This document shows positions 57,439 through 64,000 of a stretch of DNA of 64,000 nt, one piece after another. A program made the position numbers and the translations under genes. The stretch's first letter is position 1; the number at the start of each line of letters is the position of its first letter. Location: NCBI RefSeq assembly GCF_031348265.1, contig NZ_CP133771.1, positions 6,200,001-6,264,000 of the forward strand. The letters are read 5' to 3'. Source of the DNA: Streptomyces collinus. GTDB lineage: Bacteria > Actinomycetota > Actinomycetes > Streptomycetales > Streptomycetaceae. The notes beneath the pieces are model-generated. The model searched no databases and was not told the origin of the DNA. It saw nothing but the letters and a program-made list of their open reading frames with translations.

Positions 57439-60400
57439 CTAACGCTCCTGGTTGTAGGTGCTGTCAGGACCGAAGCCCTGGCCGTTCGTTTCACTGCCTG
57501 CGCTGCGTCCGCGCTGGACGCCCCGACGCAGGTTGCTCAGCCTGCCCCGGACGTCCTCCGGGGCGCGGGAGACCTGTGGGCCTCCCTGGGGGGTGCTCTC
57601 GGCGGCTCCCTCGATCAGGTTGGCCTTGGGAACCCGCCTCGGCAGGCCGGAGGAGGTGACCCCGCCCGCCTTGGGCTTCCGGAGCTGCGAAGCCTGCTGC
57701 CACCGCTCGTCGTTGGCCGAGCGCCAGTCGTCGCCCTTGCTCTCCGGAGCGGAGGCCGGCGGCTCCTGGCTCACATGCCGTGCGCCACCCGTGCCGTTCG
57801 CACCGCTCGCGGTGGCTCCACGGCGGGGAAGCCCGGCGTCCGTCATCGTGTGAGCGGCGGAGGGGCTCGATCCCGGACGGTCGAAGCCTACGCGGTCCTG
57901 CTCACTTGCGTCAGCGGCCTGCGCAGATTCCGTTTCCGGGGCCTGAGAAGGGTACTGGCTCGGGTAGCCGTTCTGGTAACCGTCCTGCTGCGGCCAGTCG
58001 TCCTGGTGGCGCCGCTGCTCGAACGCGGCGAAACCCCCGTGCCCGCCCGTGCCCGGAGCCGAGGGCTCCTCCTGGGCCGGCTCCGCATAGGAGGGCTCCG
58101 GGTAGCCGCCGTTCTGCGAGAACGTGTCGTTCTGCGGCAGACCGCCGTTCGGCGCGTAGTACTGCTCGTCGTACGCAGACCGCTGCGGCTCCTCGTACGA
58201 CGCCTGCTGCTCCTGGTACTGCGCCTGCTGCTCCTGGTACGACGCCTGCTGCTCCTCGTACGGCGCCTGGCGGTCGTACGAGGACGGCTGCTGCTCCGGG
58301 TAGCCGGACTGGCCGGTGTCGTAGGCCTGGCCGGCGTCGTAGCCCTGCTGCCCGCTGTACTCGTCGCGGTATCCGGTCGCCTGGTTCGGTTCCTGGCCGT
58401 TCTGCCCGGGCAGCGCGGGCTGCTCGTGCGACTGTGACTCCAGGGCCGCCCGGCGCTCCTCGCGCATCAGGGAGCGGCCGACGGGGTCCAGCTCCCGTAT
58501 GTCGTCGGGGACGTCGGAGTAGCGGCTGTCGTCGAAGCCGAGCTCCGCGGCCGTGCGCATGGACGGCTGGTTGAAGTTCTCGCCGCCGAAGTTCTGCTCC
58601 GGGATGATCTGCGAGACGGTGAACTCGTCGCGGTCCACGTGCTGCTCGCCGCCACCGCCGTGGGTGATCGCGTCGGGCAGCATGACCAGCGAGGTGGTGC
58701 CGGCCTGCTCGCCCGAGGGGCGCAGCTGGACCCGGATGCCGTGCCGGTCGGACAGCCGGCCGACCACGAACAGGCCCATGCGCTGGGAGATCGCGGCGTC
58801 CACGGTCGGCGGGTTGGCCAGCTTGTGATTGATGTCCGCGAAGTCCTCGGCGGTGAGGCCGATGCCCTTGTCATGGATCTCGATCATCACGCGGCCGTCG
58901 GGGAGACGGGTCGCGGTGACGCGGACCTTGGTCTGCGGGGAGGAGAACGTGGTGGCGTTCTCCAGCAGCTCGGCGAGCAGGTGCACGAGGTCGGTCACGG
59001 CGCGGCCGTGGATCTCGGCCTCCGGGACGCCGGAGAGCTCGATGCGCTCGTACTGCTCCACCTCGGAGGAGGCGGCGCGCAGCACGTCGACCAGCGGGAC
59101 CGGCTGGTCCCAGCGGCGGCCGGGCTCCTCGCCGGCGAGGACCAGGAGGTTCTCGCCGTTGCGGCGCATACGGGTCGCCAGGTGGTCCAGCTTGAAGAGG
59201 TTCTCCAGCTGGTCCGGGTCGGCCTCGTTGTTCTCCAGGTCGGTGATCAGGGTCAGCTGGCCCTCGATGAGCGACTGGTTGCGGCGCGACAGGTTGGTGA
59301 AGATCGCGTTGATGTTGCCCCGCAGCAGGGCCTGCTCGGCGGCGAGCCGGACGGCCTCGCGGTGGACCTGGTCGAAGGCGCGGGCGACCTCGCCGATCTC
59401 GTCGGTGGTCGTGATCGGGATGGCCTGGACGCGGGTGTCGACGCGGCCGGGGTCCGTGCGGGAGAGCTGGTCGACCAGCATCGGCAGACGCTGCTCGGCG
59501 ATGCCGAAGGCGGCGTTGCGCAGCTGGCGCATCGAGCGGCTCATCTGGCGGGCGACCGCGCCGGCCAGGATGAAGGCGAGGAGCAGGGCGACCACGACGG
59601 CGGCACCGGTGATGTAGGCGTCACGCTGGGCGTCGTCGGCGATGTCGGACGCTTCGCTCACGGCCTTGTCGGCCAGGTCCGTCTCGATCTTTTCGTACGC
59701 GTTGAACTTGAGCGTGTTGACCGCCCACCAGTTCTCGGCGGTGATGCCCCGCTCGGCGAGGGCGGCGCGCGCGCTCGGGTCCGTGCTCTGCAGCGTGGCC
59801 ACGCCCGAGATCATCGTCGTCGGGTTGGCGGGCGGCGGCACGTAGTCCGGGTCCTTGGCCTTGGCCTCGCGGGCCATCGCGGCACCTTCGGCCTTGATCT
59901 TGGCTTCGGCCGCCTTGAGCTTGTCCGCGTCCTGCTCGGTGCCACCGCCGATGTACTCCTGAACGGCGATGCGCTCCAGGTAGGCGTACGAGGAGAGGGC
60001 GATGCGCTGGCTGGCCAGGTTGCCGTCGTCCGGGCCCGGCTTGACCAGGATGTGCATGCCGATGGAGCGCTGCAGCGACAGGGCCGCCTTGGTGAGCTCG
60101 ATGGCGTACACGGTCCGGCCGTAGCTGGTGATGTTGCCGGTGCCGAGGCCGAGCTCGTTGGCGAACTCCGTCAGCGGGTGGGCGACCTCGACGTAGCCCT
60201 CTTCGGTCTGTACGCCCTTGAGCTTGGAGGTGTAGGCGACCTGGCGCAGGGTGGCCAGCTTGGGCTCCGCCTCGCGGAACAGCTTCAGCCGGCGCTCCAG
60301 GCCGGGCTTGTCCGGCATGCTCTGTGCCGCGGTGTCGAAGGCGTCGGCAGCCTCGTCGGTGGCCTTGCGGACCTGCGTGACGGTCGCCTTGTCCTGGGCG

Positions 60401-60765
60401 CTCTGGGCGCTGCCCTTGAGCAGGGGCGCAGCCGACGCGTCACGTTCGATGTAGAGGGCGTTGGCGTAGAGCAGCGAGGCGCGGACCAGGCGCGCGGTGT
60501 TCTCCGCGTCCTCGGCCTCCTGCCAGGTGTCGATCGAGCCCTTCACCTGGAAGCCGCCCATGACGAGGCCGACCAGCACGGGTATGAGCAGGATCGCGTT
60601 CAGCCTGGTCGCCACGCGCCAGTTGCGCGGAGAGAGACGGCCGCCGCTCTCGGCGGGCGCGGCCGCCGGTTCCGAACCGGGCACGGGGGCGGGCGCCGCT
60701 GTGCGCGGCGGCGGGGTGAAGTTGCCCCGGGCCGACGGCTCGGGACTGTTCTTGCTTCGCCTCAC
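57439..60765 (-). CDS. cvnA1: Conservon sensor histidine-kinase-like protein (CvnA, first cluster)
   Basis: 1108-aa membrane protein. TM1 is at about 52-75. An extracellular nitrate/nitrite-sensing (NIT)-type helical domain spans about 76-390, TM2 about 392-415, HAMP about 415-480, then a helical segment (LENLFKLDHLATRMRRNGEN) and a HATPase domain (about 560-690; ELLENATTFSSP). The C-terminal 400 residues are disordered, with Gln/Tyr-rich 8-residue repeats (YQEQQAQ type). The cytoplasmic part is thought to gather CvnB-D. It heads a cvnA-B-C-D operon. GTG 60765 with GAGAGG upstream. Confidence 0.94.
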   Translation of the reverse strand: MRRSKNSPEPSARGNFTPPPRTAAPAPVPGSEPAAAPAESGGRLSPRNWRVATRLNAILLIPVLVGLVMGGFQVKGSIDTWQEAEDAENTARLVRASLLYANALYIERDASAAPLLKGSAQSAQDKATVTQVRKATDEAADAFDTAAQSMPDKPGLERRLKLFREAEPKLATLRQVAYTSKLKGVQTEEGYVEVAHPLTEFANELGLGTGNITSYGRTVYAIELTKAALSLQRSIGMHILVKPGPDDGNLASQRIALSSYAYLERIAVQEYIGGGTEQDADKLKAAEAKIKAEGAAMAREAKAKDPDYVPPPANPTTMISGVATLQSTDPSARAALAERGITAENWWAVNTLKFNAYEKIETDLADKAVSEASDIADDAQRDAYITGAAVVVALLLAFILAGAVARQMSRSMRQLRNAAFGIAEQRLPMLVDQLSRTDPGRVDTRVQAIPITTTDEIGEVARAFDQVHREAVRLAAEQALLRGNINAIFTNLSRRNQSLIEGQLTLITDLENNEADPDQLENLFKLDHLATRMRRNGENLLVLAGEEPGRRWDQPVPLVDVLRAASSEVEQYERIELSGVPEAEIHGRAVTDLVHLLAELLENATTFSSPQTKVRVTATRLPDGRVMIEIHDKGIGLTAEDFADINHKLANPPTVDAAISQRMGLFVVGRLSDRHGIRVQLRPSGEQAGTTSLVMLPDAITHGGGGEQHVDRDEFTVSQIIPEQNFGGENFNQPSMRTAAELGFDDSRYSDVPDDIRELDPVGRSLMREERRAALESQSHEQPALPGQNGQEPNQATGYRDEYSGQQGYDAGQAYDTGQSGYPEQQPSSYDRQAPYEEQQASYQEQQAQYQEQQASYEEPQRSAYDEQYYAPNGGLPQNDTFSQNGGYPEPSYAEPAQEEPSAPGTGGHGGFAAFEQRRHQDDWPQQDGYQNGYPSQYPSQAPETESAQAADASEQDRVGFDRPGSSPSAAHTMTDAGLPRRGATASGANGTGGARHVSQEPPASAPESKGDDWRSANDERWQQASQLRKPKAGGVTSSGLPRRVPKANLIEGAAESTPQGGPQVSRAPEDVRGRLSNLRRGVQRGRSAGSETNGQGFGPDSTYNQER
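58186..58270. repeat. 24-bp tandem repeats in cvnA1
   Basis: Adjoining units of TCCTGGTACTGCGCCTGCTG type, three to four copies, encode Ala-Ser/Gln-Tyr-Gln-Glu-Gln-Gln repeats in the disordered tail. The unit is a multiple of three. Confidence 0.75.
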
Positions 60766-60961
60766 TCGACCAACAACCTCTCGGCGGTCGGCACCAACGT
60801 TGTGCCGCAGTGTTCAGAGCCCAACACGCCTCGATGGACGAGTGCGTCATTGACTATTGGGCAGTTCAGGCATTCCAGCACGACGACCTGCGCTCTTCCA
60901 AACAGTCCGGGGCGGGGATTCGACGTGATGTAAGCCCCAGATAAAACGGTCATAAAGAGCG
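60766..60961. other. Intergenic region ahead of cvnA1
   Basis: With 60984-61140 this makes a 375-bp gap between the conservons. It should hold the promoter for cvnA1 (an AATAGTCAATGAC patch on the minus strand near 60850-60862). A minus-strand frame through it (61079-60762) crosses a terminator hairpin and looks non-coding. Confidence 0.5.
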
Positions 60962-60983
60962 AGCCCCGCCAAAAGGCGGGGCT
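60962..60983 (-). terminator. Terminator of the second conservon
   Basis: AGCCCCGCC-AAAA-GGCGGGGCT, a perfect 9-bp stem (60962-60970 with 60975-60983). It is 158 nt beyond the cvnD stop of the second cluster. Confidence 0.75.
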
Positions 60984-61140
60984 GTTGTGCGCGCAGCGAG
61001 ACCGGATGTGCGCGACGAGTGGCCGTACCACCCGATTCCTCTGCCGAAACGTTATGAACACCTTGGCCGACCGTGTCAAAGGACACAGCCGGCTCCGGTG
61101 TATCTACGACAACTGCCGTATGGCGCTCTTGAATTGGGTG

Positions 61141-61716
61141 CTACCTCAGCCGTGCCATCAGAGCGTGCTCGACCAGCGTGATCAGGGCACTCTTCGCATC
61201 GGCCCGGTGCCGCGCGTCCGTCGTGATGATCGGGGTGTCCGGTCCGATCTGCAACGCCTCGCGCACCTCTTCGGGCTGGTAGGGCTGCTGCCCGTCGAAG
61301 CCGTTGAGGGCCACGACGAACGGCAGACCCGAGTTCTCGAAGTAGTCGACGGCCGGGAAGCAGTCGGCCAGGCGCCGGGTGTCCACGAGCACCACCGCAC
61401 CGATGGCGCCGCGCACCAGGTCGTCCCACATGAACCAGAAGCGGTCCTGGCCCGGCGTACCGAAGAGGTACAGGATCAGGTCCTGGTCCAGGGTGATACG
61501 GCCGAAGTCCATGGCCACCGTGGTGGTGGTCTTGTCCCCGGTGTGGGTCAGGTCGTCGATGCCCGCGCTGGCCGAGGTCATCACGGCCTCGGTCCGCAGC
61601 GGGTTGATCTCCGAGACGGCACCCACGAACGTGGTCTTGCCCACGCCGAAGCCACCCGCCACCACTATCTTCGCGGAGGTGGTGGATCGACCCGGGTCAG
61701 AGCTTGCGAAGTCCAC
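61141..61716 (-). CDS. cvnD2: Conservon Ras-like GTPase (CvnD, second cluster)
   Basis: 191-aa GTPase differing from the first-cluster copy at about ten residues, mostly near the N-terminus. P-loop GGFGVGKTT, switch FGTPGQDRFWFMW. The GTG start overlaps the cvnC2 stop by 20 nt. The product acts with its own CvnA-C, but the near-identity suggests it could also mix with the first set. Confidence 0.93.
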   Translation of the reverse strand: MDFASSDPGRSTTSAKIVVAGGFGVGKTTFVGAVSEINPLRTEAVMTSASAGIDDLTHTGDKTTTTVAMDFGRITLDQDLILYLFGTPGQDRFWFMWDDLVRGAIGAVVLVDTRRLADCFPAVDYFENSGLPFVVALNGFDGQQPYQPEEVREALQIGPDTPIITTDARHRADAKSALITLVEHALMARLR

Positions 61717-62092
61717 TGAGCACCCTTTCGAGCAGTGTCACGTCCGGCGCACCGGTGGCGTCGTCGCCGCCCGGCTGGTGGATCGCGACGAGACCGGCCT
61801 CGGCGAGGTCCGCGACCAGGATCCGGGCCACACCGAGCGGCATGTTCAGCAGCGCCGAGACCTCGGCCACCGACTTCACCTCACGGCAGAGGTGGCAGAT
61901 CCGCTGGTGCTCAGGGAGCAGCCCCATGAGTGCGGCGGGGTCCGCGGTCGTGCTGATCAGCGCCTCGATGGCCAGCTGATAGCGCGGCCGCGTCCGGCCG
62001 CCGGTCATGGCGTAGGGCCGAACCAGCGGCTGGTCGCCCTCGTCCTCGTACGGCTCCGCGTACGGATCATGAGAGGCGGTGGGCGGGGTCAT
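61697..62092 (-). CDS. cvnC2: Conservon DUF742 protein (CvnC, second cluster)
   Basis: 131-aa DUF742 protein (LVRPYAMTGGRTRPRYQLAIEALI, HQRICHLCREVKSVAEVSALL). Its N-terminal disordered part is much shorter than in the first cluster. ATG 62092 has GGAGG upstream. A 110-bp gap separates it from cvnB2, and no other gene is seen there. Confidence 0.92.
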   Translation of the reverse strand: MTPPTASHDPYAEPYEDEGDQPLVRPYAMTGGRTRPRYQLAIEALISTTADPAALMGLLPEHQRICHLCREVKSVAEVSALLNMPLGVARILVADLAEAGLVAIHQPGGDDATGAPDVTLLERVLSGLRKL

Positions 62093-62202
62093 GGGTCCTC
62101 CGGGCGGGACAGCAAGTCGGTCAGCAAGCCGTCTGACGGGGCCTGTGTGGGGTGTGTGGCAGCCGGACGGTGATGTGGTGAGACGGGTGGTGCCGGGGCC
62201 GA

Positions 62203-62625
62203 TCAGTGGAGCAGACTGCCTTGGAGCTCGGCTCGCAGGTCGGGGGTGAGGACCGCGCCCGCGCGGTCGACCAGGAGCGCCATCTCGTAGCCGACGAGGC
62301 CGATGTCGCACTCGGGGTGGGCGAGGACCGCCAGTGACGAGCCGTCCGAGACGGACATGAGGAAGAGGAAGCCGCGCTCCATCTCCACGACCGTCTGCGC
62401 CACCTCACCGCCCTCGAAGATCCGGGAAGCGCCCGCCGTCAGCGACGTCAGGCCCGAGGCGACGGCCGCGAGCTGGTCCGCGCGGTCGCGCGGGAAGCCC
62501 TCCGACATCGCCAGGAGGAGACCGTCGGCGGACACGACGACGGTGTGGGACACCCCGGGGGTGTTGTCCACGAAGTTGGTGATCAACCAGTTGAGATTCT
62601 GTGCCGCCTGGCTCATCGGACTCAA
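62203..62625 (-). CDS. cvnB2: Conservon roadblock/LC7 protein (CvnB, second cluster)
   Basis: 140-aa roadblock protein almost identical to the first-cluster copy (changes include ECDIGLVGY for EADIGLIGY). TTG 62625 has CAGGAGCG about 7 nt upstream; the ATG three codons later is the alternative. It begins right after the cvnA2 stop (62626), so the two are coupled. Confidence 0.92.
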   Translation of the reverse strand: MSPMSQAAQNLNWLITNFVDNTPGVSHTVVVSADGLLLAMSEGFPRDRADQLAAVASGLTSLTAGASRIFEGGEVAQTVVEMERGFLFLMSVSDGSSLAVLAHPECDIGLVGYEMALLVDRAGAVLTPDLRAELQGSLLH

Positions 62626-64000
62626 CTAACGCTCCTGCTGGTGAGTGGGCCGTGGGTGGCTGCCGGTCTGGGTGGACCCGGCCTGACGACCCTGTGCGAT
62701 TCCCCGACGGAGATTGGTCAGCCGGCCGCGCACGTCATCGGGCGCACGCGAGACCTGCGGACCACTCTGGTGGGTTTGCTGCTGAGCCGTGCCCGGGACG
62801 AGGTTCGCCCGGGGCACTCGGCGCGGCAGGCCGGAGGTGGTGACACCACCCGCGGCGGGCTGGCGGACTCGCTCGGCCTGGCGGACGAGGTCGTCGTTCG
62901 GCGACGTGCGCCAGCCGGCGGGGGCGGCGGACCGCTGCGGACCGGTGGGTCCCTGCGGCTGCTGCGGGGCGGCCGGAGCGGAGCCGTTGTTCTGCGGCTG
63001 CTGCTCCTGCTGGCCGTGGAACCAGTTGGTCTCCAGCGTGTCGTACAGCGGCGTACGACCGTCGCCCGGACCGGACGCCGGCGGCAGGGCCTCGGGCTCC
63101 TGCCGGACGGGCCGGGCCTGCGGGGCGGGCGGCCGCGGGGCGCCGAAGTCGGCCGGTCCCCGGCCGCCGTTGTTCTGCGGCTGCTCGTACCGGCCCGTGC
63201 CCGCGGGGTCGGCCGGCGTGGCCGGACCCGGGAGGGTGGGCCGCCCGGAGCCGTTGTCCTGGCGCGGTGCCGGGTACTGGCCCGTGGAGCCGTTGTCCTG
63301 GCGGGGCGCCGGGTACTGGCCCGTGGAGCCGTTGTCCTGGCGGGGCGCCGGGTACTGGCCGGTCGAGCCGTGGTCCTGGCGCTGGGCCGGGTACTGGCCG
63401 GCCGTGCCGTTGTCGTAGGACTGCGGCGCCGGGTACTGGCCCGACGTGGACGAGTCGCGTCGGCCGCCCGGGGTGCCGAAGACGTCCGGGCGGACGAACG
63501 ACCCCTGGTCCTGGCCCTGCTGTGCGTTCGCGCCGGGGCCGAACGGATCCTGGCCGGTGCCGAAGTCGGTCGGCGAGCCGAAGCCCTGCCGGTCGTCGCG
63601 CGGCACGGCCGGGATCTCCGCCGTCGCGCCGGGACCCTGGCGGTCGTCGACGCGCGGCAGGGCGGACGTACGGGAGAGGTCCGGCTGCTCCTCGTGGCCG
63701 CGGGGGGCGTCCAGCGACGCACGCGGCACCGGCGGCTGGGCGTTCTCGTCGCTCCAGCTCGGCACGCGCGCTTGCGCGTCGCCACCGGGCAGCTCGGCCC
63801 GCGGACCACCGCGCGGCGGCAGCTGCGGCCTGCGGCCCTTGCCCTGCTCGCCGTTGCCGCCCTGCTTCTTCCGGCTCCGGCCACCGCCGAAGGCGTCCTG
63901 GCCCTGCTGCGGCCCGTTGGTGCCCGCGGCCTGCAGACCCTGCGGGGCGCCCGGCGCCTGCTGACCGAACCCGCCACCGGCCGGAGCCGGACGCCCCTGC
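62626..64000 (-). CDS. cvnA2: Conservon sensor protein (CvnA, second cluster), C-terminal part
   Basis: Only the last 458 codons lie in the window; the frame is open to 64000 and the sensor and kinase parts are beyond the edge. What is seen is a low-complexity Pro/Gln/Gly-rich tail with 13-residue repeats (TGQYPAPRQDNGS) and the conserved end (LPRRVPRANLVPG, SRAPDDVRGRLTNLRRG), matching the end of the first-cluster protein. Confidence 0.9.
   Translation of the reverse strand, partial: QGRPAPAGGGFGQQAPGAPQGLQAAGTNGPQQGQDAFGGGRSRKKQGGNGEQGKGRRPQLPPRGGPRAELPGGDAQARVPSWSDENAQPPVPRASLDAPRGHEEQPDLSRTSALPRVDDRQGPGATAEIPAVPRDDRQGFGSPTDFGTGQDPFGPGANAQQGQDQGSFVRPDVFGTPGGRRDSSTSGQYPAPQSYDNGTAGQYPAQRQDHGSTGQYPAPRQDNGSTGQYPAPRQDNGSTGQYPAPRQDNGSGRPTLPGPATPADPAGTGRYEQPQNNGGRGPADFGAPRPPAPQARPVRQEPEALPPASGPGDGRTPLYDTLETNWFHGQQEQQPQNNGSAPAAPQQPQGPTGPQRSAAPAGWRTSPNDDLVRQAERVRQPAAGGVTTSGLPRRVPRANLVPGTAQQQTHQSGPQVSRAPDDVRGRLTNLRRGIAQGRQAGSTQTGSHPRPTHQQER
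63247..63402. repeat. 39-bp tandem repeats in cvnA2
   Basis: Three near-perfect 39-bp units start at 63247, 63286 and 63325, with a diverged fourth at 63364. Each encodes 13 residues of the TGQYPAPRQDNGS type. Length change would preserve frame. Confidence 0.85.

Noticed and set aside
60762..61079. 105-codon minus-strand frame ending at the cvnA1 start
   Set aside because: It would translate a terminator hairpin (60962-60983), has no ribosome binding site, and its codon use lacks the third-position GC of its neighbours.
63247..63402. Regular 39-bp repeats considered as a CRISPR array
   Set aside because: Units adjoin without spacers and code in frame for a protein repeat; there are no cas genes.

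Overview
The window is a 64-kb piece of a Streptomyces chromosome. The DNA is very GC-rich with strong third-position GC bias. Many starts are GTG or TTG. Gene content and order (ilvB-ilvN-ilvC-serA, leuB, ilvE, cimA, accB-accE, then two tandem conservons) match the S. coelicolor region around SCO5511-SCO5548 as I remember it. I see no rRNA, tRNA, CRISPR array, insertion sequence or prophage.

Layout. 0.1-7.1 kb: a small protein, a large ATP-binding LuxR regulator, a DUF6191 protein, a lipoprotein sugar dehydrogenase, an aldo/keto reductase and a D-2-hydroxyacid dehydrogenase. 7.3-10.5 kb: a ten-TM PAS-GGDEF-EAL protein with a degenerate EAL domain, perhaps coupled to a His-rich small ORF. 10.5-16.2 kb: leader peptide and attenuator, ilvB, ilvN, ilvC, serA. 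16.2-18.4 kb: DHA2 drug exporter and divergent TetR. 18.4-23.3 kb: a four-gene peptide/nickel-type ABC importer with a fused permease and a Zur-like operator. 23.4-28.3 kb: HAD phosphatase, PucR regulator, and the divergent proline-degradation genes (proline dehydrogenase and P5C dehydrogenase, the latter with a frameshift). 28.3-31 kb: an AAC(2')-I-like acetyltransferase, a 43-aa protein and a purple acid phosphatase-like lipoprotein. 31-33.4 kb: leuB and ilvE. 33.5-39.1 kb: an NCS1 permease divergent from a fused urease gamma-beta gene, a urease alpha gene, an agmatine deiminase-type gene and a TetR gene. 39.1-41.3 kb: a beta-propeller pseudogene and cimA behind its own attenuator. 41.4-55.2 kb: SLATT-like protein, glycine-rich membrane protein, chloramphenicol-type exporter, EamA transporter/TetR pair, YdeI-like protein, trypsin, YceI protein, SDR, polysaccharide lyase 8, and accB-accE. 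55.3-64 kb: a NACHT-type pseudogene and two conservons (cvnA-B-C-D), the second cut by the window end.

How the genes work together. ilvBNC, leuB, ilvE and cimA make branched-chain amino acids. Three of these transcription units appear to carry leader peptides rich in Ile/Leu/Val codons: ilvB (clear), cimA (good, with Ile-Ile) and ilvE (tentative). The proline genes face their likely PucR activator. The urease-like/deiminase/permease/TetR cluster lacks urease maturation genes and has matching operator-like sites over both divergent promoters. I propose that it degrades a guanidino or ureido compound. The two conservons encode sensor-kinase-like protein, roadblock protein, DUF742 protein and Ras-like GTPase modules. 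Their GTPase genes share a 116-bp identical block, which suggests gene conversion.

All functions are inferred from sequence motifs and family knowledge. No database search was run.
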